Assembly: GCA_017651425.1 (NCBI GenBank)
Contig: JAGCCZ010000033.1
Location: forward strand, 1-64,000
Length of the DNA: 64,000 nt
Direction: 5' to 3'
Origin: Bacteroidales bacterium
GTDB lineage: Bacteria; Bacteroidota; Bacteroidia; Bacteroidales; WCHB1-69
Shown here: positions 35,308 to 44,708 of the stretch, piece after piece
Position numbering within the stretch: position 1 is the first letter of the stretch
Layout of the letters: the number at the start of each line of letters is the position of its first letter
Notes under the pieces: generated by a model
Database searches by the model: none
Seen by the model: only the letters and a program-made list of their open reading frames with translations
Told to the model about the DNA's origin: nothing
Translations under genes and position numbers: made by a program

Positions 35308-37796
35308 GCTTTTTTCCGTGTGGAACGTTTCCTGGCAGTCGGAGCCGTGTTCTGAATAATGTTGAGGCACTCCTCGTATGTAAGATTCTCCGGGACAATC
35401 CCCTTGGCGAGTTTGAAATTGTCCGTGCCATTGGTCAGGTAGGCGCCATAACGGCCATTCATCACTTTGATATTCTCATCTTCGGGGAAAGAGCGGAGCA
35501 CATTCTTATTTTGCACATTCTGCAGGAAATCTATCGCTTCCTCCTCAGTCAGGGCGCTGACATTCATGCCCTTACTAAGTGTCACGTTCTTTCCGTCATA
35601 TTTCAGGTAGGGGCCGTAACGTCCCACGGCGGCATAAATCTCCTTGCCATCGAGATGTCCCACCAAACGGGGTGCGCGGGCGGCATCTTTTTCCTGTTTT
35701 TCTTTCAACAACTCCACACAACGCTCGAAGGAGATGGCCATGGGATCCTCGTCCTTGGGGATGGAGACGAAGACGCCGTTGTGGCGCACGTATGGGCCGA
35801 AACGGCCGGCGCCCACGGTGACTTCACCGCCTTCCCATTCGCCCATGGAACGGGGGAGTTTGAAGAGGTCAAGGGCCTCCTCCAAAGTCACGGTCTCAAT
35901 GTATTGGTTCGGACGAAGACGCGCATAACGCGGTTTCTCGTCCATATAGTTTTCACCGATCTGCACCATCGGGCCATACTTGCCCAGCTTGGCGAACACC
36001 TTCGCATTGGTGACCGGATCGTATCCTAACAATCGTTCGCCGCTTGCCTTGGCGGAATAGTTCAACGCATTGTCGACAGACTGGTGGAAATCGCCATAGA
36101 AATAGTGCAGCATGTCCTGCCACTTCTCCTTGCCTTCCGCAATGTCATCGAAACGTTTCTCAACATCGGCGGTGAAACCGTAATCCATGATCTCCTCAAA
36201 ATTCTGTTGCAGGTAATCGTTCACCACCATGCCCACGTCGGTCGGGAAAATCTTGTCCTTCTCATAGCCTACTTTTTCGGTCTTTGTCTCCTCTTCCACG
36301 CGGCCGCCTTTCAGCACAAGACGTTCATACTGGCGCTCATGCCCGGGGCGGGACTGCTTGATCACATAACCACGCTTCTGGATCGTGGTGATGGTGGGGG
36401 CGTATGTGGAGGGACGTCCGATGCCCAACTCCTCCAGTTTCTTCACCAACGTGGCTTCGTTGTATCGGGCGGGGGGTTGGGCGAAACGCTGCGTGGCCGT
36501 GATGGTCTTGGCAAACAGAACCTCATCCAGTTCCATCACCGGTAACATGCCTTTCACCTCCTCGATCTCGTCGTCCTTCGACTCGGTATAGACTTTGAGG
36601 AAGCCTGGGAAGAGAATCACCTCACCACTGGCAACGAACTTCTCTTTTCTGCCGGACACGGGAATGGTGATATTGGTTTTCTCAGTCTTGGCATCACTCA
36701 TCTGGGATGCGATCGTGCGCTTCCAGATCAGCTCGTACAGATGCTTGACAAATGTGTCGCCAGGCACGGTCTGCCTTGCCATGTCGGTGGGGCGGATGGC
36801 CTCGTGCGCTTCTTGCGCGCCCTTGGACTTGGTCACATAATTGTGCATGTGTGAATATTCAGGGCCATAGGTCTCCACAATGACATCTTTGGCGGCAGCC
36901 AGCGCGAAGGTGGACAAGTTGACGGAGTCGGTACGCATATAAGTAATGTAACCGGACTCATACAGCTGTTGCGCCACCACCATGGTTTTGCTGACGGAGA
37001 ATCCCAATTTCCTTGCGGCTTCCTGTTGCAGTGTGGAGGTGGTAAACGGCGGAGCGGGGCTCTTCTTGCCCGGGGTTTTCTCTATGGCAGACACCTTGAA
37101 TTCCGCGCTCTTGCAGGCTTCCAGGAACTCGAGGGCCTCCTCCTTCTGGGCGAAGCGCTTGTTCAGTTCCGCATTCAGATGCACCTTCGCATCTCTTTTC
37201 GGGAAGAAGTCGCCCTCCACCCTGTAGGCGAAAGTGCTGTTGAACTTTTCAATCTCATGTTCACGTTCCACAATAAGTTTCACAGCCACGGACTGCACAC
37301 GTCCTGCGGAGAGTTGCGGCTTCACCTTGCGCCACAGCACAGGGGAAAGTTCGAAACCCACAAGACGATCCAGAACACGACGGGCCTGCTGGGCATCCAC
37401 CAGGTTCACATTGAGCTCACGGGGGTGGTCCAGCGCTGCCTCTATGGCGCTCTTGGTAATCTCATGGAAAACGATGCGACGCACCTTGGCGGGGTCCATT
37501 TTGGCCACCTGCATCAGGTGCCACGAGATGGCCTCACCCTCGCGGTCGTCATCCGTCGCGAGCCAGACCACATCGGCCTCCTCGGCTTTTTTCTTGATGT
37601 CATTGATCAAGGCCTTCTTGTCGTCCAAGATGACATATTTCGGTTCAAAACTCTTGCCGATGTCTATGCCCAAATCCTTTTGGGGCAAATCTCGCACATG
37701 TCCCTTGCTGGAAATGACAGTAAAGTCCTTCCCGATGAATTTCTGAATGGTCTTCGCCTTGGCGGGAGACTCGACAATAATAAGGTTCTTGCTCAT
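35304..37796 (-). CDS. topA: DNA topoisomerase I
   Basis: TopA relaxes negative supercoils by single-strand passage. The protein has 830 residues. The TOPRIM N-terminus reads NLIIVESPAKAKTIQKFIG, with later ATDDDREGEAISWHL. The active-site tyrosine is in SGYITYMRTDSVNLS, and RPSTYAP is also present. Instead of zinc fingers the C-terminus has several small repeats of the GRYGPYLKYDGKNVTLSKG type (around 570-800) and ends in a basic tail. The arginase-like gene is translationally coupled at its stop codon. Confidence 0.98.
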   Translation of the reverse strand: MSKNLIIVESPAKAKTIQKFIGKDFTVISSKGHVRDLPQKDLGIDIGKSFEPKYVILDDKKALINDIKKKAEEADVVWLATDDDREGEAISWHLMQVAKMDPAKVRRIVFHEITKSAIEAALDHPRELNVNLVDAQQARRVLDRLVGFELSPVLWRKVKPQLSAGRVQSVAVKLIVEREHEIEKFNSTFAYRVEGDFFPKRDAKVHLNAELNKRFAQKEEALEFLEACKSAEFKVSAIEKTPGKKSPAPPFTTSTLQQEAARKLGFSVSKTMVVAQQLYESGYITYMRTDSVNLSTFALAAAKDVIVETYGPEYSHMHNYVTKSKGAQEAHEAIRPTDMARQTVPGDTFVKHLYELIWKRTIASQMSDAKTEKTNITIPVSGRKEKFVASGEVILFPGFLKVYTESKDDEIEEVKGMLPVMELDEVLFAKTITATQRFAQPPARYNEATLVKKLEELGIGRPSTYAPTITTIQKRGYVIKQSRPGHERQYERLVLKGGRVEEETKTEKVGYEKDKIFPTDVGMVVNDYLQQNFEEIMDYGFTADVEKRFDDIAEGKEKWQDMLHYFYGDFHQSVDNALNYSAKASGERLLGYDPVTNAKVFAKLGKYGPMVQIGENYMDEKPRYARLRPNQYIETVTLEEALDLFKLPRSMGEWEGGEVTVGAGRFGPYVRHNGVFVSIPKDEDPMAISFERCVELLKEKQEKDAARAPRLVGHLDGKEIYAAVGRYGPYLKYDGKNVTLSKGMNVSALTEEEAIDFLQNVQNKNVLRSFPEDENIKVMNGRYGAYLTNGTDNFKLAKGIVPENLTYEECLNIIQNTAPTARKRSTRKKA

Positions 37797-37835
37797 ATTC
37801 TTCTATTTTTTTGAATGATTGACAGACACATCCAA

Positions 37836-38429
37836 TCACTCATTTGATATTCGTTTTTGTTCTATAGTATAAGGGTACCCCAACAGTTCCGATGCCAATG
37901 CTTCGTCGCCCTCGCGTATGGCTTGCCGGATCTTGGAGGAATGGACACCTGCCTCATGCAGCATCAGCTCCGGGATTTCCAGCACCTCGATGCCATGGCT
38001 CTCACAGAACCGCTTCAGCAGGTCATGATTGCCGGCACGGTTGTGCCCCATAGCGTGGTTCGGCCCCATCACAAGGCATCCCACATGAAGTCCGTCCATC
38101 AAATACTGTCTTACAAACTCCATATAGGAAAGTTGGGAAAAGTCACGTGTGAAGGGGATGACCACGGCGGCATCCACACCTTCCGCCTCTATCAGCTGCA
38201 GATTCCTTGTGAGGGAATTGATCACGAAGAAATCAGAGTCCGGGCGGAGCAATTGCTGCGGATGGGGGTCAAACGTCACGACGGCGCTTGGGACCGCATG
38301 TTCATGGGCATACGTGGTCAGGAAATGCAGAATCCGGCGGTGTCCCAAGTGGACACCGTCAAAAGAGCCAATGGCCACCACGGGGCGGCTCAACGGTATG
38401 GGTTCATCAAATCCTCTAAAAACTTGCAT
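37836..38429 (-). CDS. RibF-like FAD synthetase domain, without riboflavin kinase
   Basis: This 197-residue protein has the nucleotidyltransferase half of RibF: VVAIGSFDGVHLGHRRIL (HxGH-type motif), VTFDPHPQQLL, VGPNHAMGHNRAGN in place of the usual VGxDFRFG block, and SSKIRQAIREGD. Bifunctional RibF proteins have about 310 residues with a C-terminal flavokinase; here the chain ends at ISNE soon after SELLGYPY. It may be a FAD synthetase-only paralogue, with kinase activity elsewhere in the genome, or a diverged protein. It lies 40 bases upstream of topA on the same strand. Confidence 0.8.
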   Translation of the reverse strand: MQVFRGFDEPIPLSRPVVAIGSFDGVHLGHRRILHFLTTYAHEHAVPSAVVTFDPHPQQLLRPDSDFFVINSLTRNLQLIEAEGVDAAVVIPFTRDFSQLSYMEFVRQYLMDGLHVGCLVMGPNHAMGHNRAGNHDLLKRFCESHGIEVLEIPELMLHEAGVHSSKIRQAIREGDEALASELLGYPYTIEQKRISNE

Positions 38430-38464
38430 GCTGTTCCTTTCTTTTGCCCGACATGCATTTTCGA

Positions 38465-40933
38465 CTAACGGAGCCGCGCGCCCGCCTCACGCTCGAAGGC
38501 GGCCACCAACTTGTTCATCGTCTTGTTGATCTCTTCGTCCGTCAAGGTCTTGTCCGGATGCTGAAGCACGAAATTCAAGGCATAAGACTTCTTGCCCGTG
38601 AGAATTTTATCGCCCTCGTAAACATCGAACAGGGAGATGTGCTTGACCAGCTTGGAGCCATACTTGTAGCCGATGCGCTCCAACGTCTCGTATGTGACGT
38701 CCTGATCCACCACCAAGGCCAAGTCGCGACGCACGGCAGGATGAACCGCAATGGGATGATACAGGACCGGGCGGCCGGCGACAGCTTCCACCAAAGGCTT
38801 CATTTGGAAAACGGCGTAATAAACGGGTTTCTTCAGTCCAAAATTCTTCGCCACATCCCAGCTGAGCTGTCCCATGCTGACAATTGGCGTATCCTGAAGC
38901 GCATAGGTGATATGGTCGGAGAACATGGGCAACGTGTCATCCGTAATATTTTGCAACTCCTGAACGGGGAAGTTTACCCGTTGGAGAAGGTTTTCCACCA
39001 TATTTTTCAAATAGTAGAAATCCAGATCCTGGGCTGCGTGATTCCACGTGTCCTCGCCCTCCTTACCTGTCACGAACAGGGCCAGCTCCTCGCGTTCCCG
39101 ATAGCGCAACATAACATCGTCCTCCCGCTGGGTTGCAGGATTCAAATGATAGGTCTTGCCGAACTCAAAGAGACGGAGATTGGCGTTTTTGTTATTGACA
39201 TTGCGTTCGATATTCTCCAATCCGGAGAAGAGGAGCGTCTGGCGCAACACACCGAGCTCGCTGCTCAACGGATTGAGCAATTTCACCGTTTCATTCTCAT
39301 CAATGAAATCGAACTTTTGCACATACTCCAACTTAGTCAAGGAGTTGTTCATCACCTCGAAGAACCCGTTGTCAGCAAGATACATGGAGATCTTCTGTTG
39401 CACAACAGGATATTCATCAACCTCCACTTTGTTATCAAGGCGGTAGGTCAGCACATCGGGGACTTCGATATTATTATAGCCGTAGATACGGAGAATCTCC
39501 TCAATCAAGTCGATGGGACGAGTCACGTCGGCCTTGGCGAGCGGCACCCTCACGGAGAGCTGTTCCTCGCTCAGGGGATGGACTTCCATGCCCAGTGTCA
39601 GCAATATCTTGGAGACGATCTGCTTTTCAATCACCTTGCCGGCCACTTCGTTCACATGCTTATAGTCGAGCGTGATCTGCACAGGTTCGAGTTTGACGGG
39701 ATAGTAGTCCATCACCTCAGATATCACGGACGCGCCCGTAAGTTCAACGATAAGCTCGGCGGCGCGCTTGATGGCATAGACGGTGATGTCGGGGTCGCAG
39801 CCGCGCTCATAGCGGAAAGAGGCGTCGGTCTTGAGACCGTGGCGCTTGGCAGTCTTCCGAATGGAGACAGGATTGAAATAGGCGCTTTCAAGGAACAAGC
39901 GGGTGGTATATTCCGTGACACCCGACTTGAGGCCACCATAGACGCCAGCGATGCACATGCCCTCCTCTTCGTTGCAAATCATCAAGTCTTCCGCGCTGAG
40001 CTTGACCTCGTTTCCATCTAAAGTAACAAATGAGGTTCCTTCTGGCAGATTCTTGACAATCACATGGTTACCAGTAATCTGGTCTGCATCGAAAGCATGC
40101 ATGGGCTGACCGATTTCCAGCATGATGTATTGGGTGATATCGACCACGTTGTTGATAGGGCGGACACCCACCGAGCGGAGCTTGTCCTGCAGCCATGCCG
40201 GAGAGTCGCCGACCTTCACGTCGTCAAAAAGCAGTCCCGTGTAACGCGGGCACGCCTTTCGGTTCTCGACCGTGACGTTGACTCTGAGCTTGGCATTGGA
40301 CACGGGCTTCAGGTCTGAGGCCGTGGGCAGGATCAGCGGGGAGCAGGGGATGCCGTGCTGGGTGAGGGCAGCATAGAGGTCGCGGGCCACGCCCATATGG
40401 GAGATGGCATCGCAGCGGTTCGGCGTGAGACCGATTTCAAAGATGGTATCCGACTCCAAATGGAAGTATTCGCTGGCGGGAGTGCCGGGCACAGCCTCGG
40501 GGTCCAGCACCATGATGCCGTCATGCGAGCTGCCCAGGCCGATCTCATCCTCAGCGCAAATCATGCCCTCCGAAGGCTCGCCACGGAGTTTGGATTTCTT
40601 GATGGTGAAAGACTCGTCGCCCTGATAAAGCGTCGTTCCGATGGTGGCCACCACCACCTTCTGGCCGGCAGCCACATTGGGGGCGCCGCAAACAATGTGC
40701 AGGGGCTCTTCAGCACCCACATTGACCGTGGTGACATGGAGGTGGTCGGAATTAGGATGAGGCTCGCAAGTGAGCACTTCGCCAATGACCAGGCCTTTCA
40801 AGCCGCCGCGCACTTTCTCGAAAGTTTCAATGCCCTCGACCTCAAGACCGCAGTTGGTCAGAAAATCGCTCGTCTCCGCAGCCGGCAAATCGAAAGACAG
40901 GAGTTCTTTCAGCCATTTATAAGAAATCTTCAT
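38465..40933 (-). CDS. pheT: Phenylalanyl-tRNA synthetase beta subunit
   Basis: The beta chain pairs with PheS to charge tRNA-Phe. The 822 residues are the normal long form. The protein begins MKISYKWLKELLSF. A tRNA-binding (EMAP-like) domain covers about 40-150 (LVIGEVLTCEPHPNSDHLHVTTVNVG), and B3/B4 and B5 domains follow. The catalytic-like core includes LLNPLSSELGVLRQTLLFSGLENI, and the ferredoxin-like anticodon domain is at the end (YHPIAVHPAVRRDLALVVDQDV). pheS is not adjacent, as in other Bacteroidota. Confidence 0.98.
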   Translation of the reverse strand: MKISYKWLKELLSFDLPAAETSDFLTNCGLEVEGIETFEKVRGGLKGLVIGEVLTCEPHPNSDHLHVTTVNVGAEEPLHIVCGAPNVAAGQKVVVATIGTTLYQGDESFTIKKSKLRGEPSEGMICAEDEIGLGSSHDGIMVLDPEAVPGTPASEYFHLESDTIFEIGLTPNRCDAISHMGVARDLYAALTQHGIPCSPLILPTASDLKPVSNAKLRVNVTVENRKACPRYTGLLFDDVKVGDSPAWLQDKLRSVGVRPINNVVDITQYIMLEIGQPMHAFDADQITGNHVIVKNLPEGTSFVTLDGNEVKLSAEDLMICNEEEGMCIAGVYGGLKSGVTEYTTRLFLESAYFNPVSIRKTAKRHGLKTDASFRYERGCDPDITVYAIKRAAELIVELTGASVISEVMDYYPVKLEPVQITLDYKHVNEVAGKVIEKQIVSKILLTLGMEVHPLSEEQLSVRVPLAKADVTRPIDLIEEILRIYGYNNIEVPDVLTYRLDNKVEVDEYPVVQQKISMYLADNGFFEVMNNSLTKLEYVQKFDFIDENETVKLLNPLSSELGVLRQTLLFSGLENIERNVNNKNANLRLFEFGKTYHLNPATQREDDVMLRYREREELALFVTGKEGEDTWNHAAQDLDFYYLKNMVENLLQRVNFPVQELQNITDDTLPMFSDHITYALQDTPIVSMGQLSWDVAKNFGLKKPVYYAVFQMKPLVEAVAGRPVLYHPIAVHPAVRRDLALVVDQDVTYETLERIGYKYGSKLVKHISLFDVYEGDKILTGKKSYALNFVLQHPDKTLTDEEINKTMNKLVAAFEREAGARLR

Positions 40934-40994
40934 TACAGTATAGTGTTAATTTTTAATTAGATACATAAAAATCACGCCCGAATTTTCGAGCGTG

Positions 40995-41002
40995 CAAATA
41001 TA
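40995..41002 (-). promoter_or_regulatory. -7 element of pheT
   Basis: TATATTTG on the minus strand, about 62 bases before the pheT ATG. Confidence 0.5.
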
Positions 41003-41044
41003 AAATATATAATAATATAGTCGGTTCCCGTCCTCTTCTTTTTT

Positions 41045-41287
41045 TTAAGGCACTGGATCATAGCCACTACCGCCCCACGGATTGCAGGAGAGAATACGCT
41101 TCAAGGTAAGCCAGCCCCCCTTGAAGGGTCCATATTTGCGAATGGCCTCCAACCCATAGTTGGAACAAGTGGGGGTATAGCGACACGAGCGCCCAATAAG
41201 AGGGGAAAGGGTTGCCTGATAGATTTTAATTATCCCTATCATAATGAAAGACAGGAATTTGCAAAAAGCCCCCCATATTTTTTTCAT
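41045..41287 (-). CDS. yidD: Membrane protein insertion efficiency factor
   Basis: This small amphipathic protein of 80 residues is associated with YidC-mediated membrane insertion. The family signature is complete: IKIYQATLSPLIGRSCRYTPTCSNYGLEAIRKYGPFKGGWLTLKRILSCNPWGGSGYDPVP (read in sections), with three conserved cysteines. Its ATG overlaps the rnpA stop (ATGA). The rnpA-yidD pairing is conserved widely in bacteria. Confidence 0.98.
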   Translation of the reverse strand: MKKIWGAFCKFLSFIMIGIIKIYQATLSPLIGRSCRYTPTCSNYGLEAIRKYGPFKGGWLTLKRILSCNPWGGSGYDPVP

Positions 41288-41697
41288 TGTTCTCCCTCCA
41301 TTATGGCATTATTGATTTTTTCGAAAAGAGCTACGGCAGCCTTGAAGAGCGTTTCCGTCGCAGGGATCTCTTTCCCGATATAGATCCAGCACATCTGGAG
41401 TGTCGTGTCCGGGTGCTCTCCAATCATCTGTTTTTGAAGACGGTAGGCCTCGCGCATTTTTCTCTTGATGGCATTCCTGTCCACCGCGCGCTTAAAGCGC
41501 CGCTTGGAGACCACGACAGCCACTTGGGTCGCGGTTTCCGCATACGGGATTTGGCGCCAAAAACATTTCAGGGGATACGAGGAGCATGAAAGCCGCCCTC
41601 CCACAATGGTCTTGATGGTCAATGACGACTTGATGCGTTCCGCCTTCGAGAGGGTTGCACTACCTTCTGCGCGTGGCGTTTTCCTTGAGGAAGGCAT
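41284..41697 (-). CDS. rnpA: Ribonuclease P protein component
   Basis: RnpA is the protein subunit of RNase P, which assists 5' maturation of tRNA. I take the ATG at 41697, giving about 137 residues. The N-terminal part has LSKAERIKSSLTIKTIVGGRL, and the RNR motif is KRRFKRAVDRNAIKRKMREAYR. The frame stays open upstream, but that part reads as an antisense-like shadow of hemD. With this start it overlaps the 3' end of hemD by 38 bases and yidD by 4, so hemD-rnpA-yidD are coupled. Confidence 0.92.
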   Translation of the reverse strand: MPSSRKTPRAEGSATLSKAERIKSSLTIKTIVGGRLSCSSYPLKCFWRQIPYAETATQVAVVVSKRRFKRAVDRNAIKRKMREAYRLQKQMIGEHPDTTLQMCWIYIGKEIPATETLFKAAVALFEKINNAIMEGEQ

Positions 41698-42424
41698 CGA
41701 GTGCATGGGTGATGGATGGGTATTCTTTGGTGGGGGCCACCACATGGGCTTTCCAGCCCGCCGCCTCAATTGCATTGACAGAGGTGGAGCCCAGGGCGCC
41801 AAAGGCAATTTCACCCTGCTCGAAATCCGGGAAATTGGCTTGCAGCGACTTGACCCCATTGGGGCTGAAAATAATGATCATGTCATATTTCGTGATGTCC
41901 ACATTGCTTGCCAAGTCGGCGGGAGAGGTCTTGAACACTTCGGCAGGATCGTATTTGATGCCCTTTTCATCCAGGAAGTCAATCAACTGCGGGGTGACGC
42001 CGTCCTGTCCGCATGGAATCAGCATGTTCAGATCCTTGTTTTTCATCAGAAGCTGGTGAAAACTCTCCTGCATGCTGTCCTTGGCGGCAAAGATCTTGCG
42101 CTTCCGGTACTGGATGTATTTTTGGAGATAGAACGCCACGGCGTCCGTCGTGCAAAAATACTTCATCGACTCGGGCATCACCAACCGCATGGAAGCACAC
42201 AGCTCGAAGAAATGATCGATTGTGTTCTTGCTGGAGAAGATGATGGCTTGATGGTCCAGAATGTTGACTTTCGACTTTCTGAACTCGATGGCAGAGACGC
42301 TTTCGATCTTGAAAAACTTATAGAAGTCGATATTGATGCTATACTTGCGTTTCAATTCGGCATATGGCGACTTTTCAAAATCCGCCGGAGCGTTCTGGGA
42401 TATCAGGATGTTTTTGATCTTCAT
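41660..42424 (-). CDS. hemD: Uroporphyrinogen-III synthase family protein
   Basis: HemD cyclises hydroxymethylbilane to uroporphyrinogen III, the branch point to heme, siroheme and cobalamin. The 254-residue protein has the two-domain pattern with low sequence conservation typical of the family. IIFSSKNTIDHFFEL and DMIIIFSPNGVKSLQANFP are the paired FTS-N-type motifs, and IAFGALGSTSVNAIEAAGWKAHVVAPTKEY is the C-terminal signature. An ATG at 42424 is preferred over TTG two codons earlier. Location between DUF4271 and rnpA is standard for Bacteroidales. B12-dependent enzymes in this window give a use for the pathway. Confidence 0.9.
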   Translation of the reverse strand: MKIKNILISQNAPADFEKSPYAELKRKYSINIDFYKFFKIESVSAIEFRKSKVNILDHQAIIFSSKNTIDHFFELCASMRLVMPESMKYFCTTDAVAFYLQKYIQYRKRKIFAAKDSMQESFHQLLMKNKDLNMLIPCGQDGVTPQLIDFLDEKGIKYDPAEVFKTSPADLASNVDITKYDMIIIFSPNGVKSLQANFPDFEQGEIAFGALGSTSVNAIEAAGWKAHVVAPTKEYPSITHALDAFLKENATRRR

Positions 42425-42476
42425 TTTCAATCAATTTCTCACAAGTTTCAAAACCCACACATCTATTTGATTATCA

Positions 42477-43169
42477 TTACATTGAAACCAACTTCACCAA
42501 CCAGACGTAGGGTATAATTTCGAGGGTGCAAAAATAGAGAAAAAAATTGAATAAATTGACCTGCCTCGGATTAATTTTCAATAATTTGTAAGAGAACAGG
42601 ACAAATAAGACACAAAATACAGGAATATAGGCATATAACAACGGGAAAAAGCCCGCAAACTGCACAATGGCGAGAACCGGGAACAAAACGATGGCCGCAT
42701 CAGTGATGAAAATAAACTTGTACAGGTTTATGGGATACAGGTCTTTGGGATGGTCGAACAGGGAAGTGTAGATGAAATTGAAAAGAAATTTGAGCCAATA
42801 GACGCCGAGCATGATGGCAAAGAGAACTCCAAAAGTCCCCATTGTGGAGAGCTTGTCCACCAAAGGGTTGCGGAATTGCCGCAGCAACATCAGCGCACCG
42901 AGCGCGAAAACCATCACGTCAAACAAGAGCATGAAGACGAAGACGCGTTCCTGGAGAATCTTGCTCTCGCGCGTCAACAAGGAGAAGTGGCGCTGCGAGA
43001 AAAGGGCACGGAGAATCAGGGAGCATTTCCGGCGGAACGGGACCACCACAAGGGTCAACAAGAACAGTGCGGCACAAATCAGGATGGTCGCCCATGGGTC
43101 GCCCTTAGACACCAATTCCGGATTGAATCCGGAAAAGGCCAGCTGGTGATTTTCAAAAAAGGAGTGCAA
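42477..43169 (-). CDS. DUF4271 integral membrane protein
   Basis: This 230-residue protein has about six membrane spans (for example TILICAALFLLTLVVVP, VFVFMLLFDVMVFALGALML, FGVLFAIMLGVYWLKFL, AIVLFPVLAIVQFAG). DUF4271 is specific to Bacteroidota and its role is unknown; it is regularly placed before hemD. The apparent start codon is TTG, seven bases after the stop of the T9SS cargo gene. No ATG gives a full-length product, so the start is uncertain. Confidence 0.85.
   Translation of the reverse strand: MHSFFENHQLAFSGFNPELVSKGDPWATILICAALFLLTLVVVPFRRKCSLILRALFSQRHFSLLTRESKILQERVFVFMLLFDVMVFALGALMLLRQFRNPLVDKLSTMGTFGVLFAIMLGVYWLKFLFNFIYTSLFDHPKDLYPINLYKFIFITDAAIVLFPVLAIVQFAGFFPLLYAYIPVFCVLFVLFSYKLLKINPRQVNLFNFFLYFCTLEIIPYVWLVKLVSM
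42529..42536 (-). promoter_or_regulatory. Possible internal promoter for hemD-rnpA-yidD
   Basis: TATTTTTG followed by CACCC lies inside the 3' end of the DUF4271 gene, about 105 bases before the hemD ATG. The flanking AT-rich codons look like a promoter, but it may be chance. Confidence 0.35.
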
Positions 43170-43176
43170 GGGAATC

Positions 43177-43905
43177 CTATTTTACCAAGAGTTTCTTGGT
43201 GCAGATCATTTTGCCGGAAGCATCCTCCAAGCCATAGAAATAGACGCCTGCCGGGACACCGGAGAGGGAGATTTGGCACTTGCCGCTGCCGTCCAGGGAG
43301 TGGCGGCTGACAACACCGCCCAGCAGGTTCTTGATCACAATGCTACCCCTGTTCCCCAGCGCAGAGCTGTATTCAACCGTTACCATAGAGGTGGCAGGAT
43401 TGGGATAGGCATTCATTTCCTGAACCGCGGACAAGTCGCTGACGCCCGTGGCGTAGTAGTACATCGCATAGAAGCTCACGGCGTCGGAGGTGTTGTTGGC
43501 ATTCTCAAAAGTGAACTTCACCACAGAAGTGCCTTCATTATCCGGCGTGAAATTGGCATGGAAGGAGCGCTCGTCCTCCGCGGAGACCGTTTCTCCCGCG
43601 GCGAGCTCGAAAGTGGCTGTTCCAGTCGCATAGCACTGGCCGTTCACGCACATCTGGATGGAATGGCCGGGAGCGAGATACTCCTCCGCGATGCGGGTGG
43701 TGAGTGTCAGTGCATTGCCAGACACATTCGAAAAGCCGAGCAGCGGTTCCACTAAAAACTCGCCAATGTCAAAAGAGGTATAGGGAATATACAGCGTGTC
43801 TCCGTCGTTCACGGCGTTGCCATCATAATACAGCTGAACAGACTGGGCGGAAACCATGGCGGACAAAAATGCCAATGCGACTACAGTAGTAAAAATCTTC
43901 TTCAT
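43177..43905 (-). CDS. Type IX secretion cargo protein with C-terminal sorting domain
   Basis: This 242-residue secreted protein has a signal peptide at 1-20 (VVALAFLSAMVSAQ). The middle part is beta-rich with paired cysteines (CVNGQC). Residues 165-242 form a type A T9SS sorting domain: AYPNPATSMVTVEYSS, IVIKNLLGGVVSRHSL, LSGVPAGVYFYGLED and the terminal KKLLVK. It should be exported through the T9SS and anchored on the cell surface. No enzymatic motif is visible. It has its own promoter and is followed seven bases later by the DUF4271 gene. Confidence 0.88.
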   Translation of the reverse strand: MKKIFTTVVALAFLSAMVSAQSVQLYYDGNAVNDGDTLYIPYTSFDIGEFLVEPLLGFSNVSGNALTLTTRIAEEYLAPGHSIQMCVNGQCYATGTATFELAAGETVSAEDERSFHANFTPDNEGTSVVKFTFENANNTSDAVSFYAMYYYATGVSDLSAVQEMNAYPNPATSMVTVEYSSALGNRGSIVIKNLLGGVVSRHSLDGSGKCQISLSGVPAGVYFYGLEDASGKMICTKKLLVK

Positions 43906-43925
43906 AGCTTTTGATTTTAACGGTG

Positions 43926-43933
43926 CAAAAATA
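43926..43933 (-). promoter_or_regulatory. -7 element of the T9SS cargo gene
   Basis: TATTTTTG on the minus strand, 20 bases before the ATG. Confidence 0.6.
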
Positions 43934-43973
43934 CAAAAAAAACAAGAACTTGATGTCGTCCCACCGCAAAAGT

Positions 43974-44708
43974 TTAACCGATTTCTTCTTCCATCAAATT
44001 TTTTCCGGACAAGATTTTATCGAACAACGGATTGAAGGGCGGGGCCTCCACGTCGATCACAATGTGGGAGACTGGATGCTCGAAGCGAAGCCGGCGCGCG
44101 TGCAGGCAAATCGAGCCATCCTCATTGGAACGCTTCGCCCCATACTTGAGGTCGCCCTTGATGGGGCATCCGATGTGCGAAAGCTGCGCACGGATCTGAT
44201 GGTGGCGACCCGTCATCAGCTTGACTTCCAAAAGACTATATCTTTCTGTCTTAACCAACACTTTATATTCGAGTTCAGCCCTTTGCGTGCCTTCCTTTTC
44301 CTCATCATACACGGTGGTCCGGTTCTTGGCCTCATTCTTGACGAGCCAATTCACCAAGCGGTTTTCCGGAAGTTCGGGACATCCCTCCACTATGGCCCAA
44401 TAGATCTTGTCAATATTGCGGTCCTTGACAATCTGGATCATTCGGGAGAGTGCCTTGGAGGTCTTGGTGAGGATGACGGCGCCGCTGACAGGGCGGTCGA
44501 TGCGATGCACCAACCCACAGAAGACGTTGCCCGTCTTCTGTTTCTTCACCCGGATATAATCGCGCACCATGTCCTGCAGCGCCTTGTCGCCCGAGACATC
44601 GGCCTGCACTGGTTCCTTGGCGCACTTGTTGACGATAATCAGGTGATTGTCCTCGTACAGCACGCGGTCCTCCGTGAGGATGGGGCCATCAATATTGTTC
44701 GGATTCAT
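43974..44708 (-). CDS. RluA-family pseudouridine synthase
   Basis: This RNA-modifying enzyme has about 244 residues. The RluA motif with the catalytic aspartate is [42 protein letters not shown] precedes it, and [25 protein letters not shown] follows. No S4 domain is present. The target uridine (rRNA or tRNA) cannot be assigned. The chosen ATG overlaps the 3' end of panB by about 20 bases, so they are co-transcribed. Confidence 0.94.
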   Translation of the reverse strand: MNPNNIDGPILTEDRVLYEDNHLIIVNKCAKEPVQADVSGDKALQDMVRDYIRVKKQKTGNVFCGLVHRIDRPVSGAVILTKTSKALSRMIQIVKDRNIDKIYWAIVEGCPELPENRLVNWLVKNEAKNRTTVYDEEKEGTQRAELEYKVLVKTERYSLLEVKLMTGRHHQIRAQLSHIGCPIKGDLKYGAKRSNEDGSICLHARRLRFEHPVSHIVIDVEAPPFNPLFDKILSGKNLMEEEIG

